Shown here one piece after another: positions 51,688 through 59,621 of a stretch of 64,000 nt of DNA. Made by a program: the position numbers and the translations under genes. The stretch comes from UBA1181 sp045226255 (GTDB taxonomy: Bacteria > Bacteroidota > Bacteroidia > Bacteroidales > Paludibacteraceae): NCBI GenBank assembly GCA_045226255.1, contig JBGVCG010000011.1, positions 12,278 through 76,277 of the forward strand, given 5' to 3'. Every line of letters starts with the position of its first letter. The first letter of the stretch is position 1. The notes under the pieces are model-generated. The model ran no database searches, had not been told where the DNA came from, and saw nothing but the letters and a program-made list of their open reading frames with translations.

Positions 51688-51934
51688 ATATTTCCTCTAA
51701 TAAATCCTCTGAAGAACGCAAAAGGTCTTTCTCCGTTTCCACAAAATATGTTATTTGTTCATCAACCCATTGTGCCACATCTGAAACATAGTTCCAATTC
51801 TCATCTAATAATAGTGATTCTAGTTCCACGGTACTTATGATACAAATATTTTCCGAATCATCTTCTATAATTTTATATGGGAAAGACCTCCCGTTAAATC
51901 TAATACGATTATTTGAGTAATCAAATATTACCAT
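51680..51934 (-). CDS. Small acidic protein of the defence island
   Basis: The 84-residue product (MVIFDYSNNRIRFNGRSFPYKI...) has a beta-rich N-terminus and a helical, acidic C-terminus (WVDEQITYFVETEKDLLRSSEDLLEEIYG). It starts 20 bp after the restriction endonuclease gene and overlaps the following micro-ORF. I recognise no family. By position it could be the small middle component that joins nuclease and ATPase in ABC-three-component modules, or an accessory to the restriction enzyme. Confidence 0.6.
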   Translation of the reverse strand: MVIFDYSNNRIRFNGRSFPYKIIEDDSENICIISTVELESLLLDENWNYVSDVAQWVDEQITYFVETEKDLLRSSEDLLEEIYG

Positions 51935-51954
51935 ATCAGTGCAATTTTTACAAA

Positions 51955-52674
51955 TTATTTCTTCGGATATTTATGAACAATATTCTGCCACAAAGGGATA
52001 TTCAACTCTTTATGATAATAGTTTTTATATGACTGTTCCACTTTATGTTTCCATTCCAATCCTATTCTTGCTGTATTAGGATACGTCTTTATCACAAAAT
52101 CCAATGCAGAGAGAAAATCCTCTAAAGTTTCAAATGTATCATAATCTGTTTTTGAAGAATACCAAGAAGCTGGTCTAAGATTATAGATGACATTTTTCTT
52201 GTCTTGAACTTTCACTGCCCATTTTGCACTTGGGCAACTAATCTCCCAAACTTTTTTTAGCCATACATTATTGATGGTTATGATACCAGTCTCCATATCC
52301 ATTTTATACTCAAGCAACAAATAATTTGAATAGAGTTTCCAAGGCTTATCCATTGCATCAGAAATGTATGACATGAAATTACCAATGTCAAAATTAGGGC
52401 TACCTGTAAACGACTTTATTTCTAACCAATCATCATTTGATTGCGTTGAATCCAACCAAAAATCCGGAGAACTCTGGGAATGATTATATACATGGTCTAT
52501 ATCGTTCTTTGTCATCCATTTGTCAAGCCACTCTTCTAAAATATTACCCACAACATTATTTTGTTGAACGGTTATTTTAAAGTTCGACAATTTGAACGAA
52601 ATTTCACCTTTATTATTAGCATTCAATTGTTGATTCAACAAATTGAATAATTGATCTGCATTGTACTTAGACAT
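51955..52674 (-). CDS. Type II restriction endonuclease, NgoBV/NlaIV-like
   Basis: The 239-residue enzyme has a PD-(D/E)xK core: SPDFWLDS (Asp71) and WLEIKSF (Glu85, Lys87). Further blocks NFDIGNFMSYISDAMDKPWKL, LLLEYKMD, and WLKKVWEISCPSAKWAVKVQ...IYNLRPASW fit the NgoBV restriction endonuclease family as I remember it, whose members cut GGNNCC. It lies 5 bp after the cytosine methyltransferase gene on the same strand, the expected partner. The recognition site is inferred from family likeness only. Confidence 0.8.
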   Translation of the reverse strand: MSKYNADQLFNLLNQQLNANNKGEISFKLSNFKITVQQNNVVGNILEEWLDKWMTKNDIDHVYNHSQSSPDFWLDSTQSNDDWLEIKSFTGSPNFDIGNFMSYISDAMDKPWKLYSNYLLLEYKMDMETGIITINNVWLKKVWEISCPSAKWAVKVQDKKNVIYNLRPASWYSSKTDYDTFETLEDFLSALDFVIKTYPNTARIGLEWKHKVEQSYKNYYHKELNIPLWQNIVHKYPKK

Positions 52675-52679
52675 ACCTT

Positions 52680-54482
52680 CTATTTCATTGAGTTTAACAA
52701 TCTATTTGCTACAGCCTTTATTACAGGAACTACAACAGTATTTCCCAAAAGATCAAAGCCATCCTTCTCATTAAGTTCGAACTTCAATGTTTCTGGATAG
52801 CCAAAGAGACGAAGACCTTCTCTTAACGATAATTTCCTTATACCATTCCCGTCTGGCACATAAAGTCGTTGCATATCAGTAGCAACTAGTGTAGGAGCAA
52901 TACCTTTCGGATTCAAAATTTCACTCACTTCAAAAGATAATTTTCCTGCAACAATGTTATATCCCTTTTCCTTTGTTGTGTCAAATTCACGACGTGATGT
53001 TGATACCTCCCTTCCTGTAGAGGTAAGGACTTTCGTTACAATTTTTTTCTTTGGATATTCATACCTGAGATACCCCAATTCGGTTAAGTGAGATAGCATT
53101 TCATTCAACTTTTTATTGCTATAAAAGGTTGAAATCTGTTTTTCGGTTAAAGGCATACCATCCATCCAATCGATACCCCATTCCTCAGCCCACTTCTTTT
53201 TTCTCCTTTCTGTCATAATACGCCCCATTAGTTTTTTTTCTTCTTCACTAATATGGCCTTTTGATTCAATATCCCAACTATGAATATTAGACATTCCTCC
53301 TCGCTTATCTTTAATAGATTTTCCCATTAACTCATCTATTGAATAAAGAGATAATAGTTTTTTCACAAAGGGAGTGTCAGAAGTCTCCCCTCGTTTTTCT
53401 ATTATGTCTTCAAGAAAGATATGTTTTTTCTCAAAATCCTCTAAATTAATATCTTTTTTCAACGAACCAACTATATATATTCTTTTTCTTTCTTGAGGAA
53501 CACCAAACTCTTTGGAATTTAACAATTTGTAATTTACCTTATAGCCTAAAGCTTTTAAATTTCCAACAATGACATCTAATGTTTTACCTCCATCATGATT
53601 AATTAAGCCTTCAACATTTTCAAGTAAAAATCCCTTTGGCTTTTTATCCCTCAAAATCCTCTCAACATCAAAAAAAAGCGTCCCCCTTGTATCAGCAAAA
53701 CCGTCTCTATTTCCTGCCGAACTAAAAGCTTGGCAAGGAAATCCTGCACATAAAATATCAAAATCGGGAATATTTTTTGTCTCTATTTTTGTTATATCTC
53801 CACTTATTGTTTCTGTTGGATGATTGTCTTTTAAGACCTTGACTGCGTGAGGTTTGATTTCTGAAGAAAACACACATTGAGGATTATATCCATTTTCAAT
53901 CGCCGCCTGTTCTAATCCACAACGTATTCCTCCAATTCCAGCAAACAAATCAATAAAACGCAACACCTTGTCTTTCCCCTCTTGTTGAAATGGCTGAACA
54001 TATTTTTGATGATTCACATATGGCAAAACACTATCACCCGTCAAAACAACTGGCATATTAGGAATACTATTGCAATTATCACTAATTGTTTGAAGAAGAG
54101 GTTCTATGTCAACATATTCTGTTACGATTTCATCTCCCAGTAAATATACAATATAGTTGCCTTGTGGTTGCGGATATTGCAAGACCTTCATTTCCTCCTC
54201 GCTTTTTTTTGAAGATGATACACATGGAAACAAATGACAACCTTCAGATGGATTCTTATGATTATAAAGAATAATGTAATCGGGGAGAGAGTCAGACAGC
54301 ACTCCTCCATTACGCATTTCAAAAAGGTTTTCGTTATATCTTACGTTATACATTTTTTCAAACCGCATCGGATTTTTACCAATTATCCAATCCAACTGGT
54401 TCTTTTCGATTCTGTATGTACCAAACAAGAATCTTGATTTTTTATGATTGACAAAACGAAAAACTTCTGAAGTTCTTTCCAT
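52680..54482 (-). CDS. DNA (cytosine-5-)-methyltransferase with long N-terminal extension
   Basis: The 600-residue enzyme methylates cytosine to protect host DNA from the partner endonuclease. From about residue 174 the C5-methylase motifs appear in order: I RFIDLFAGIGGIRCGLE, IV AGFPCQAFSSAG with catalytic Cys250, VI FLLENVEGL, VIII PQERKRIYIVG, a variable target-recognition region (about 370-530), and X LLGNTVVVPVIKAVANRLL. The first 170 residues (VFRFVNHKKSRFLFGTYRIE...) are an added domain not found in the minimal enzymes, perhaps for DNA or partner binding. It is the first gene of the island operon, 25 bp or so downstream of a good -7 element. A/T-rich codon use marks recent acquisition. 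Confidence 0.93.
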   Translation of the reverse strand: MERTSEVFRFVNHKKSRFLFGTYRIEKNQLDWIIGKNPMRFEKMYNVRYNENLFEMRNGGVLSDSLPDYIILYNHKNPSEGCHLFPCVSSSKKSEEEMKVLQYPQPQGNYIVYLLGDEIVTEYVDIEPLLQTISDNCNSIPNMPVVLTGDSVLPYVNHQKYVQPFQQEGKDKVLRFIDLFAGIGGIRCGLEQAAIENGYNPQCVFSSEIKPHAVKVLKDNHPTETISGDITKIETKNIPDFDILCAGFPCQAFSSAGNRDGFADTRGTLFFDVERILRDKKPKGFLLENVEGLINHDGGKTLDVIVGNLKALGYKVNYKLLNSKEFGVPQERKRIYIVGSLKKDINLEDFEKKHIFLEDIIEKRGETSDTPFVKKLLSLYSIDELMGKSIKDKRGGMSNIHSWDIESKGHISEEEKKLMGRIMTERRKKKWAEEWGIDWMDGMPLTEKQISTFYSNKKLNEMLSHLTELGYLRYEYPKKKIVTKVLTSTGREVSTSRREFDTTKEKGYNIVAGKLSFEVSEILNPKGIAPTLVATDMQRLYVPDGNGIRKLSLREGLRLFGYPETLKFELNEKDGFDLLGNTVVVPVIKAVANRLLNSMK

Positions 54483-54513
54483 ATCTTTCTTAACCTTATC
54501 ACGTTAATAACTA

Positions 54514-54521
54514 CAAAGATA
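54514..54521 (-). promoter_or_regulatory. Probable -7 element driving the defence island
   Basis: On the minus strand the sequence reads TATCTTTG, an exact TAnnTTTG, 31 bp before the methyltransferase ATG at 54482. No clear second promoter was seen between the following genes. A convincing -33 box was not found. Confidence 0.5.
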
Positions 54522-54537
54522 TAAAATAAACGAATAA

Positions 54538-54565
54538 GGAGCAAGAAGTCCATCCTCCTTGCTCC
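54538..54565 (-). terminator. Terminator of the GH94 gene
   Basis: GGAGCAAG (54538-54545) pairs with CTTGCTCC (54558-54565); on the minus strand it is followed by TTATTCGTTTATTTT. An AATTAAGAG-type repeat run (about 54580-54620) separates it from the GH94 stop. Confidence 0.65.
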
Positions 54566-54624
54566 CCTATCATATCCACTAAGAATTAAACTCTTACCTC
54601 TTAATTCTTAACTCTTAACTCATT

Positions 54625-57021
54625 TTATCCCATCGTCACAACCACCTCGTTCACACTCTTCATCTTGCTGAATGGAACGACGTTGCCTTCGATGGCTTTT
54701 CCGTTCAACGTAACGGAAACAACACCCTTCTCCACCTTCTTAGGGTTCTTAACGGTGATGTTGACCGTCTTGCCACGGAAACGACGGGTAGCCGTGAAGC
54801 CTTTCCAGCCTGGAATACATGGATCGATCAACAATCCATCGTAGTCAGGACGGATACCCAAGATGTATTGAGCCGCTGTGAAGTATGCCCAAGAGGCCGT
54901 ACCGCTCAACCATGGGCAACGGCTTTGTCCCGCACGCATGTTGTAGGTAGAGCATGTGGTCTGTGCATATACGTAAGGCTCGATCTGACGAACCTCAGCG
55001 CGCTCGTTGTAGGCTGCCGGCAAGTAGTTCTTGTAGTTCTTGAAGGCACGTTTACCATGACCCAAGATGCAATCCGCCATGATACCCCAACCTTGTGTGT
55101 GCTGGAATACTGCCGCATTCTCCTTCATACCCTTGATGAACAAAGGTGCCTTGATCACAGATGCCTCTGTCTTCTCATACGGAGGATCGCAAAGTACCAA
55201 ACCGTACTTGATGGCCAAACGTTTCTCGATGCTGTTCATGACCGTCTCGGCACGTTCTCCCGTAGCCTGACCAGAGATGACTGACCATGAGTTAGGGTTC
55301 AACCAGATGGTACCCTCGTTGTTAGGGTCGTTCTTCGTACCGAAGATGTAACCATCTTCCTTGATGGCACGAACATACCACTCGCCATCCCAAGCTGCCT
55401 TGTCGATGTCCTTGGTCAACTGAGTCAAGTGACCCTGTGCCCACTTCACCTCATCAGCCTTCTTGAGGCGAGTACAGATATCGATGTAAACCGTCAACGC
55501 ATAACGCAACTGCATTGCCACGAAGACCGTCTCACCCTTCGCACCCAATACCAAGCAGTCGTTCCAGTCTGCCTTCAAACCGCAAGGCAGATTGTTCTTA
55601 CCACGACGGTCGAGGTTGAATTGGATGGCACGTTTCAAGTGGTCGAGCACCGTACCCTCACCCTTATCTGAGTAAGGCAATACTTTATTATAGTAATCGA
55701 TGTTACCCAACTCCTTCACATAGGTTGGCACCGTGTTGAAGAGCCACATACAGTCGTCTGAACGGAACTCGTTCTCCGGTGTTGGAGCCTCATGACCCGG
55801 ATTGTGGGCAAATGGTTTTACGACTGGCATTGCACCACCGTTGGAGTTCTGACCTGTCAACATCAATTCGAGGCGTTCAACCACCTCTTCAGGGATGTTG
55901 TGGATCACACCCAACATATCTTGGATTGTATCACGATAACCCATACCATCACGTTCACCACGATAGATCAAAGAAGCCGCGCGGCTCCATGCGTAGGTGA
56001 TCAAGTTGTTGAATGGGTTCCACATATTAATCATGCTATTGAACGCAGCGTCCGGAGTCTTTGCGGAGAGACCTTCGATACGTCCGTGCCAGTAGTTCAC
56101 CACCTTGTTGAACTCAGCCTGAACCTTAGCAGGAGTAGCCACCATCTTAGCAGCCTTCTTTCCTTCCACCCAAGCCTTACCGATACCAAGCACTACGGTG
56201 AACTCTTTTGTCTCACCAGCGGCAAGATCCAAATCCACTTGAAGCGTACCGCAACCGTTGTCACCTTCCGTCACTGTGTTACCGCACTGGCCGTTGACAA
56301 CAGAGAGAGGGTTTGCATAAGTATGGTAAGGACCGATGAACTTATCGCGGTCGCTATCGTAACCAGTCACCTTCTGACCTACCACGCCGATGAAAGAGTG
56401 GCGAGCTTGGTCTTTGTTTTGGAAGTTCTCAGGCTCCTCTGGCATATAGAGGTTGTTACCATGGTCGATGAAACCATTCTTGTAAGCCGTCTTGACGATG
56501 TATTGCGTATATTGCAAGTTGTTGCTATCGTCGTTCATGTTCCAGTTGGAAGCGAACTCAGCGTAGGTGAAAGCACGAAGTTTACGAGCCTTCTTGCCCA
56601 TGTTGGTCACCTTCACGTGCCATACCTCGAACTCTTGACCTTTAGGTACGAAGTAAAGAGTCTCCGTCTTGATGTTGCTATACTCAGAAGAGATCTTCGT
56701 ATAAGCGGAACCGTGGCGGCACTCGCTCTTGTATTGGTCGAGCGGTTTGCCCACAGGTTGCCAAGAGCCAGACCAGAAGTCCTTCGACTCGCAGTCGTGC
56801 AAGTAGATGTAGCGGCCTGGTTGGTCCAGCGGAACGTTGTTGAACTTGATTCTCAGGAAGCATCCTTGAACAGAAGAGCGGAAGAAAGAATAACCTCCCG
56901 CGTTGTTGGTGATGATCGCTCCGTAGCGGGTATCACCCAAGTAGTTACTCCAAGACTTCGGAGTGTCTGGTTTGGTGACGACGTATTCCTTGTGTTCGTC
57001 GTCGAAAAATCCGTATTGCAT
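54625..57021 (-). CDS. GH94 glycoside phosphorylase, cellobiose phosphorylase-like
   Basis: The product has 798 residues from the ATG at 57021 (MQYGFFDDEHKEYVVTKPDTP), which fits GH94 enzymes; codons further upstream are not protein-like. It has no signal peptide, so it acts in the cytoplasm, splitting a beta-linked disaccharide with phosphate. Blocks seen: RYGAIITNNAGGYSFFRSS, FNNVPLDQPGRYIYLHD, SRAASLIYRGERDGMGYRDTIQDM and the catalytic Asp in LKADWNDCLVLG, then QTTCSTYNMRAGQSRCPWLSGTASW. Cellobiose is the likely substrate; cello-oligosaccharides or mannosylglucose are alternatives. Its base composition is like the core genome, although A/T-rich islands lie on both sides. Confidence 0.88.
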   Translation of the reverse strand: MQYGFFDDEHKEYVVTKPDTPKSWSNYLGDTRYGAIITNNAGGYSFFRSSVQGCFLRIKFNNVPLDQPGRYIYLHDCESKDFWSGSWQPVGKPLDQYKSECRHGSAYTKISSEYSNIKTETLYFVPKGQEFEVWHVKVTNMGKKARKLRAFTYAEFASNWNMNDDSNNLQYTQYIVKTAYKNGFIDHGNNLYMPEEPENFQNKDQARHSFIGVVGQKVTGYDSDRDKFIGPYHTYANPLSVVNGQCGNTVTEGDNGCGTLQVDLDLAAGETKEFTVVLGIGKAWVEGKKAAKMVATPAKVQAEFNKVVNYWHGRIEGLSAKTPDAAFNSMINMWNPFNNLITYAWSRAASLIYRGERDGMGYRDTIQDMLGVIHNIPEEVVERLELMLTGQNSNGGAMPVVKPFAHNPGHEAPTPENEFRSDDCMWLFNTVPTYVKELGNIDYYNKVLPYSDKGEGTVLDHLKRAIQFNLDRRGKNNLPCGLKADWNDCLVLGAKGETVFVAMQLRYALTVYIDICTRLKKADEVKWAQGHLTQLTKDIDKAAWDGEWYVRAIKEDGYIFGTKNDPNNEGTIWLNPNSWSVISGQATGERAETVMNSIEKRLAIKYGLVLCDPPYEKTEASVIKAPLFIKGMKENAAVFQHTQGWGIMADCILGHGKRAFKNYKNYLPAAYNERAEVRQIEPYVYAQTTCSTYNMRAGQSRCPWLSGTASWAYFTAAQYILGIRPDYDGLLIDPCIPGWKGFTATRRFRGKTVNITVKNPKKVEKGVVSVTLNGKAIEGNVVPFSKMKSVNEVVVTMG

Positions 57022-57142
57022 AAAAATTAATCTATAATAAAATTCGTTATTAGATATTTCCTCAAATATAGTGATTCTTCGGGATAATGGGAAGATTTTG
57101 AGGGAAAATTCGTTAAAATATTTGGCGGATAGAAAAAAGCAG

Positions 57143-57211
57143 TATCTTTGCATCACCAGAACCCGCCAAGCCTCTCAACGATGCTCAAATGTGCGGGTCG
57201 TTTTTATTTTT
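57143..57211 (+). ncRNA. Candidate short RNA (promoter and terminator with about 50 bases between)
   Basis: TTTG (57121-57124) and TATCTTTG (57143-57150) form a promoter with an 18-bp spacer. ACCCGC (57161-57166) pairs with GCGGGT (57193-57198), followed by a T-rich run to 57211. No ORF fits between them and no gene follows on this strand. The 29 bp at 57148-57176 recur with three changes at 59532-59560, again just after a -7-like element. It could be a small RNA or a relic of a transposed promoter. Confidence 0.35.
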
Positions 57212-57232
57212 AGGGGAAACTTTATCTTTGGG

Positions 57233-58036
57233 TTAATGAGTTGTGAATTTGCATTTTGGATAATTAGAACACCCATAGAAATAGCCAAATTTGCCTTTCC
57301 TCTTTATGAGATTTCCTCCACATTTAGGGCAAATGCCGGAGTCTATTTTTTTATTATATTCTTTCTTTTTCTCCTGAATATTACGAACATGCGTTTTATT
57401 ATCGACAATATCCCTCACGTTCTTCTGAATGAGACGAGAATAGACTTCAGAAACCTCAGAATCAGACAGATATACTCTGCCATAGCCCAAGATGGTTTTT
57501 AATAGATCAGATCCATATATAACATGAAAGTCTGTATTGACTTTTGAAATGTCAGCACTTCCCACAAAAACAACAACTGGTATAACCTTTAAATAAGGGA
57601 AATCCTGTAGATTTTTTTTAATCGCATACACATGCCCAAGTGCCTGTTTAACAGGATTATAAAATTGGTTCTTCGTGACATATGTATACCGTTTATACCA
57701 CTTGTTTTTGTATCTAACTTTATTTACAAATAATTGAGTCCAATATTGAATGTTATCATTGCCGCATATTTTCCCTCCATAATTCTTGCTTTCTATTGCA
57801 AAAACACCATACTTGGATACTACAACATGGTCAATCTGAGTAGTTCCTTTATCTGTATCGGTAAAAAGTACTACATCATTTAACACATGATATCCGGAAG
57901 GTAATTTTTTAAGAGTACTACTTACTTTTTTCTCCCCACGTTTCCCTTTTATTTTAGAGGAGTTTAACCTTATGATAATTACTGCTATAACTAAAATGGC
58001 AAGTAAAAATAGTATTAAATATAAATTTGTAGTCAT
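57233..58036 (-). CDS. Membrane-anchored NERD-domain protein with zinc ribbon
   Basis: The 267-residue protein has one N-terminal membrane helix (LYLILFLLAILVIAVIII). A NERD (nuclease-related) domain at about 33-150 follows: GKRGEKKVSSTLKKL, TTQIDHVVVSKYGVFAIESKNYGGKICG, with the restriction-fold Asp, Glu and Lys. The C-terminus is a topoisomerase-type C4 zinc ribbon (CPKCGGNLIKRKGKFGYFYGCSNYPKC). It may cut or bind DNA or RNA at the membrane; this is inferred. It lies 31 bp after a DUF4143-type ATPase on the same strand and is likely in its operon. G+C is low. Confidence 0.87.
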   Translation of the reverse strand: MTTNLYLILFLLAILVIAVIIIRLNSSKIKGKRGEKKVSSTLKKLPSGYHVLNDVVLFTDTDKGTTQIDHVVVSKYGVFAIESKNYGGKICGNDNIQYWTQLFVNKVRYKNKWYKRYTYVTKNQFYNPVKQALGHVYAIKKNLQDFPYLKVIPVVVFVGSADISKVNTDFHVIYGSDLLKTILGYGRVYLSDSEVSEVYSRLIQKNVRDIVDNKTHVRNIQEKKKEYNKKIDSGICPKCGGNLIKRKGKFGYFYGCSNYPKCKFTTH

Positions 58037-58067
58037 GGCACACGCTTTAATTTAAAATGTCTCATTA

Positions 58068-59327
58068 TCAACAAATTGCATGCTTATTCAAAAGAAAATC
58101 GAAGATATTGAGAATCAATATTCCATCGTCATTACGGTAAGTGGGTTGCATGCCACCGACAATAACCACTTTTTGGAAACTATCATCAATATGGCGCAAC
58201 GAACCAAATTCCTGGTTTTGTTTATCAATGGTCGGCAATGCAAATGCAGATTGTATATAAACACGGTCGTAACCTTTATTGCATACAAAGTCAACCTCTA
58301 AGTTTTTACGTTCGCTTTTCCCCTCCTCGTTCTTACCATAAATAGTTAATTGTCCGACGTCAACAGAATATCCTTTGATTCTTAATTCATTATATATCAG
58401 GTTCTCCATCAAATGAGTCTGTTCCGTTTGGCGAAAATTAAGTCGAACATTCCGAAGCCCTAAATCTTCGAAATAGTATTTTGCTGGAGTATCGATGTAT
58501 TTTCGTCCCTTGATATCGTAACGTACCGCTTTATCGATCAAGAATGCATCCTGCATGTAGTCAAGGTAATTTTTTATGGTATCCTGCGAGATATTGCTTT
58601 GTTTAACAGACTTAAAAGTGTTTTGTATTTTGCGTGGATTAGTCAAAGACCCTATACTGCTTGCAACAACATCTATTAGCTCTTCCAAGTCCGCATCCAA
58701 CTGAATGGAATACCTCTCTTTTATATCCTTCAAATAAGTCTGTACGAACAAACTTTTAAGATATTCCTTCTTCTCATTCTCATCGCTCATCGTCACTATC
58801 TTTGGCAACCCCCCATATTGCATGTAGTCGTACAACAACTTCATATCATAAACGTTCGATTGAGCCTGTGCAGACATATACTCCTCATAATTCAAAGGAT
58901 AAATCTTTATGCTCTGACCTCTTCCCCTGAACTCTGTAATCACATCCTTCGACAGGAACTTCGCATTAGAACCTGTAACAAACACGTCTGCATTTTTGAC
59001 GTGCAAGTAACTGTTAAGCACATCCTCAAACTCCCGCACCATCTGTATTTCATCCAATAGAATGTAATACATTTTATCATCAACCAACTGGGCGTCAATG
59101 TAATGCAATAGATTATCCGGATCGCGCAATTCATTGTTACGTCGATCTTCCAGATTGATTTTTATTATATGGTCTGTCGAAACGCCTTCCTCTATTAATG
59201 CGTCTGCAAAAAGGTTAAAAAGCAAGTATGATTTGCCACTTCTGCGCATACCTGTAATAACCTTTATCATGTTGTTGTTACGACTATTCAACAACTTTTG
59301 TAGGTATAAGTTTCGTTTAATCTCCAT
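58068..59327 (-). CDS. AAA ATPase with DUF4143 (AAA_14 family)
   Basis: The 419-residue protein starts MEIKRNLYLQKLLNSRNNN. Walker A is GMRRSGKSYLL (about 26-36), Walker B is MYYILLDEIQMV (about 92-103), sensor-like FVTGSNAKFLS, and EFRGRGQSIKIYPLNYEEY is the family sequence after it. The C-terminal DUF4143 part (YFEDLGLRNVRLNFRQ...ENLIYNELRIKGY ... EVDFVCN) ends with the restriction-fold-like E-V-D-F motif. Such proteins are widespread and poorly understood; roles in regulation or DNA-linked conflict have been suggested. Two perfect 39-bp repeats with a palindrome flank its promoter, which suggests autoregulation or control by a repressor. Confidence 0.88.
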   Translation of the reverse strand: MEIKRNLYLQKLLNSRNNNMIKVITGMRRSGKSYLLFNLFADALIEEGVSTDHIIKINLEDRRNNELRDPDNLLHYIDAQLVDDKMYYILLDEIQMVREFEDVLNSYLHVKNADVFVTGSNAKFLSKDVITEFRGRGQSIKIYPLNYEEYMSAQAQSNVYDMKLLYDYMQYGGLPKIVTMSDENEKKEYLKSLFVQTYLKDIKERYSIQLDADLEELIDVVASSIGSLTNPRKIQNTFKSVKQSNISQDTIKNYLDYMQDAFLIDKAVRYDIKGRKYIDTPAKYYFEDLGLRNVRLNFRQTEQTHLMENLIYNELRIKGYSVDVGQLTIYGKNEEGKSERKNLEVDFVCNKGYDRVYIQSAFALPTIDKQNQEFGSLRHIDDSFQKVVIVGGMQPTYRNDDGILILNIFDFLLNKHAIC

Positions 59328-59330
59328 AGC

Positions 59331-59444
59331 TCATTCGATATTTCTGTGTCTAGACACACTTTTGTCGACCGTAAAGATAGCGCTATTATTTATTCTACCA
59401 AAACTTCATTCGATATTTCTGTGTCTAGACACACTTTTGTCGAC
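59331..59444 (-). promoter_or_regulatory. Promoter flanked by two identical 39-bp operator-like repeats
   Basis: The copies at 59331-59369 and 59406-59444 are identical over 39 bp and spaced 75 bp apart. Each contains the perfect palindrome TGTGTCTAGACACA (59345-59358 and 59420-59433) and ends in GTCGAC. Between them, on the minus strand, TTTG (59402-59399) and TATCTTTA (59379-59372) form a promoter with a 19-bp spacer. One copy thus lies over the transcription start and leader, 3 bp from the ATPase ATG, and the other just upstream. Confidence 0.75.
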
Positions 59445-59526
59445 TGACACTATTTCATTATAGATCTATTTAAATTATTTCAAAAGAAGTAAACATATTT
59501 ATAATTTACAGTTTCTAAATCCTATA

Positions 59527-59594
59527 TACCCTTGCATCGCCAGAACCCACCAAGTCTCTCTACATTTTTTATTTTAGATTATTTATTACATTTG
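59527..59594 (+). promoter_or_regulatory. Possible promoters of the hydrolase gene
   Basis: TACATTTG (59587-59594) matches the -7 consensus 27 bp before the ATG at 59622. Further upstream TACCCTTG (59527-59534) is one base away and is followed by the 29-bp sequence shared with 57148-57176. Confidence 0.4.
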
Positions 59595-59621
59595 CATCAC
59601 TGTACCCAAATACATTCATCC

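Noticed and set aside
59331..59444. Phage attachment sites or transposon ends
   Set aside because: No integrase or transposase is near, the copies are in direct orientation 75 bp apart, and a promoter lies exactly between them.
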